This document shows, piece by piece, positions 63,234 to 64,000 of a stretch of 64,000 bases of DNA. The position numbers and the translations under genes were made by a program. Origin of the DNA: Oceanobacillus kimchii X50 (lineage in GTDB: Bacteria; Bacillota; Bacilli; Bacillales; Amphibacillaceae); contig NZ_CM001792.1 in the NCBI RefSeq assembly GCF_000340475.1, positions 631,699 through 695,698 of the forward strand, read 5' to 3'. Under the pieces are notes generated by a model. That model worked only from the letters and a program-made list of their open reading frames with translations. It was not told the DNA's origin and did not search any database. Every line of letters starts with the position of its first letter. The stretch's first letter is position 1.

Positions 63234-64000
63234 AAAAGTTATTAGTCAGCATTATAATTACTTCTTTTCTTTTTTTAACAGGTTGTTGGGATAGTTTGGA
63301 ATTAGAAGAGCGAGCGTTTTTATCTGGAATTGCGATTGATCTTCCTCATGACAATACAAACCAAACTTTAAATGTGACCGAACAAATTGTAGTTCCAAAT
63401 GGGCTGATTACCTTACCAGCATCTAGTGGTACTGGAAAAGGTTTTCGAAATATTGTGGAGGAAGGAAGAACAATTTATGAAGTAGGAGATGCAATAGAAA
63501 AACAAGAGGATAGAAAATTAGATGGTAGCCATATAGAGATTGTAGTTATTTCTGATGAAGTTGTGAAAGAAGAATATCAATTAGCAGATGTTGTAGATGT
63601 ATTTATGCGTGAAAAACGAATGAATAGAGAAGTGATACTTTCTATTGCGGAAGGATCTGCTGGGGAATTATTGTACATTGAACCACAAGATGTAAAATTG
63701 CCTTCTCAATATTTAACACAACTCATTATAGGAAATTACCGATCAGTTGGGGGAGATCCACAACGATTTGGAAATATGCAACAATACTTTATTAATAATC
63801 GTAGTTTTACGTTGCCCTTGTTAACTACGGAAGGGTCTTCAACCGGTATTGATTTGACGGGTCTAGCTGTTTTTAGTGGGGATAATTCTAAAATGATCGG
63901 AGCTTTAAAAGATGACAATCTAGAAGGTTATATGATTATACAACCTATGTATAATGGTTCAGTAACAACAAAATTAGATAATACCTATGCAACTTTTCAT
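63230..64000 (+). CDS. Spore germination receptor subunit C (GerC lipoprotein), partial
   Basis: The frame opens at 63230 (ATG overlapping the subunit B stop) and stays open to the window end, so only the first 257 codons are seen. The start is a lipoprotein signal: KKLLVSIIITSFLFLTGCW, with the lipobox Cys at residue 19. WDSLELEERAFLSGIAID follows, the hallmark of GerC proteins. VVDVFMREKRMNREV later in the visible part is also typical. The agga site lies just upstream. It completes an A-B-C receptor operon. Confidence 0.93.
   Translation, partial: MKKLLVSIIITSFLFLTGCWDSLELEERAFLSGIAIDLPHDNTNQTLNVTEQIVVPNGLITLPASSGTGKGFRNIVEEGRTIYEVGDAIEKQEDRKLDGSHIEIVVISDEVVKEEYQLADVVDVFMREKRMNREVILSIAEGSAGELLYIEPQDVKLPSQYLTQLIIGNYRSVGGDPQRFGNMQQYFINNRSFTLPLLTTEGSSTGIDLTGLAVFSGDNSKMIGALKDDNLEGYMIIQPMYNGSVTTKLDNTYATFH

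Overview
The window looks like chromosomal DNA from a low-GC, spore-forming member of the Bacillaceae. The gene order thiL-tsaE-tsaB-rimI-tsaD ... ydiF/rex ... ydiK-ydiL-groES-groEL matches the Bacillus subtilis ydi/groE region. A spore-germination operon, a BCCT osmolyte carrier, and TPP and SAM-I riboswitches fit the same group. Oceanobacillus or a close relative is my best guess, but it cannot be proven from the sequence alone. No 16S/23S gene, CRISPR array or intact insertion sequence is visible.

Layout. 1-4.5 kb: two free-standing 5S rRNA genes, each with its own sigma-A promoter; the second is followed by tRNA-fMet and tRNA-Asp. Between them lie a decayed dehydrogenase gene, a DCC-family gene, two copies of a short repeat, and a TPP-riboswitch operon thiM-(Lin0512 family)-tenA. 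4.6-8.2 kb: thiL and the t6A genes tsaE, tsaB, tsaD with rimI. 8.2-8.4 kb: a dense DnaA-box cluster. 8.4-16.6 kb: a RodA-type gene, a short CorC-like gene, the ABC-F gene ydiF, rex with a probable Rex operator, ydiK-ydiL, and CIRCE-groES-groEL. 17-24 kb: an Ltp-repeat membrane protein, a BCCT transporter behind an attenuator-like leader, a tartrate/D-malate dehydrogenase, a frameshifted SleB/CwlJ-type hydrolase, an SSS symporter and a frameshifted membrane protein. 24.6-30 kb: a camelysin/TasA-like protein and three secreted enzymes (M4 protease, serine hydrolase, M14 carboxypeptidase), the last two sharing a C-terminal FIMAH-type domain. 30-34 kb: the arabinose operon araD-araB-araA with two AraR-type operators; araD carries an apparent frameshift.

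34.3-53.5 kb is the most interesting region: a long co-directional acid-catabolism cluster. It encodes an acyl-CoA ligase, three acyl-CoA dehydrogenases, two SDRs, a MaoC pair, two thiolases, an enoyl-CoA hydratase, a hotdog thioesterase, a TetR regulator, a ComB-family phosphatase and a complete LivHMGF-type importer with its binding lipoprotein. One dehydrogenase and one APH-type kinase look like the two separated halves of the ACAD10/ACAD11 enzymes. This suggests a route that handles 4-hydroxyacyl-CoA by phosphorylation and phosphate elimination, as in levulinate catabolism. Two near-identical palindromes precede the ligase and the main operon.

54-58 kb: a SAM-I riboswitch controls a homocysteine S-methyltransferase-like gene and an SsuABC-like importer. 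58.3-60.1 kb: a small hypothetical protein and a YfcC-type carrier on the minus strand. 60.5-64 kb: a GerA-type spore germination operon (A, B, C), with the C gene cut by the window end. Four apparent lesions lie next to short homopolymers, so true pseudogenes and base-call errors cannot be told apart here.
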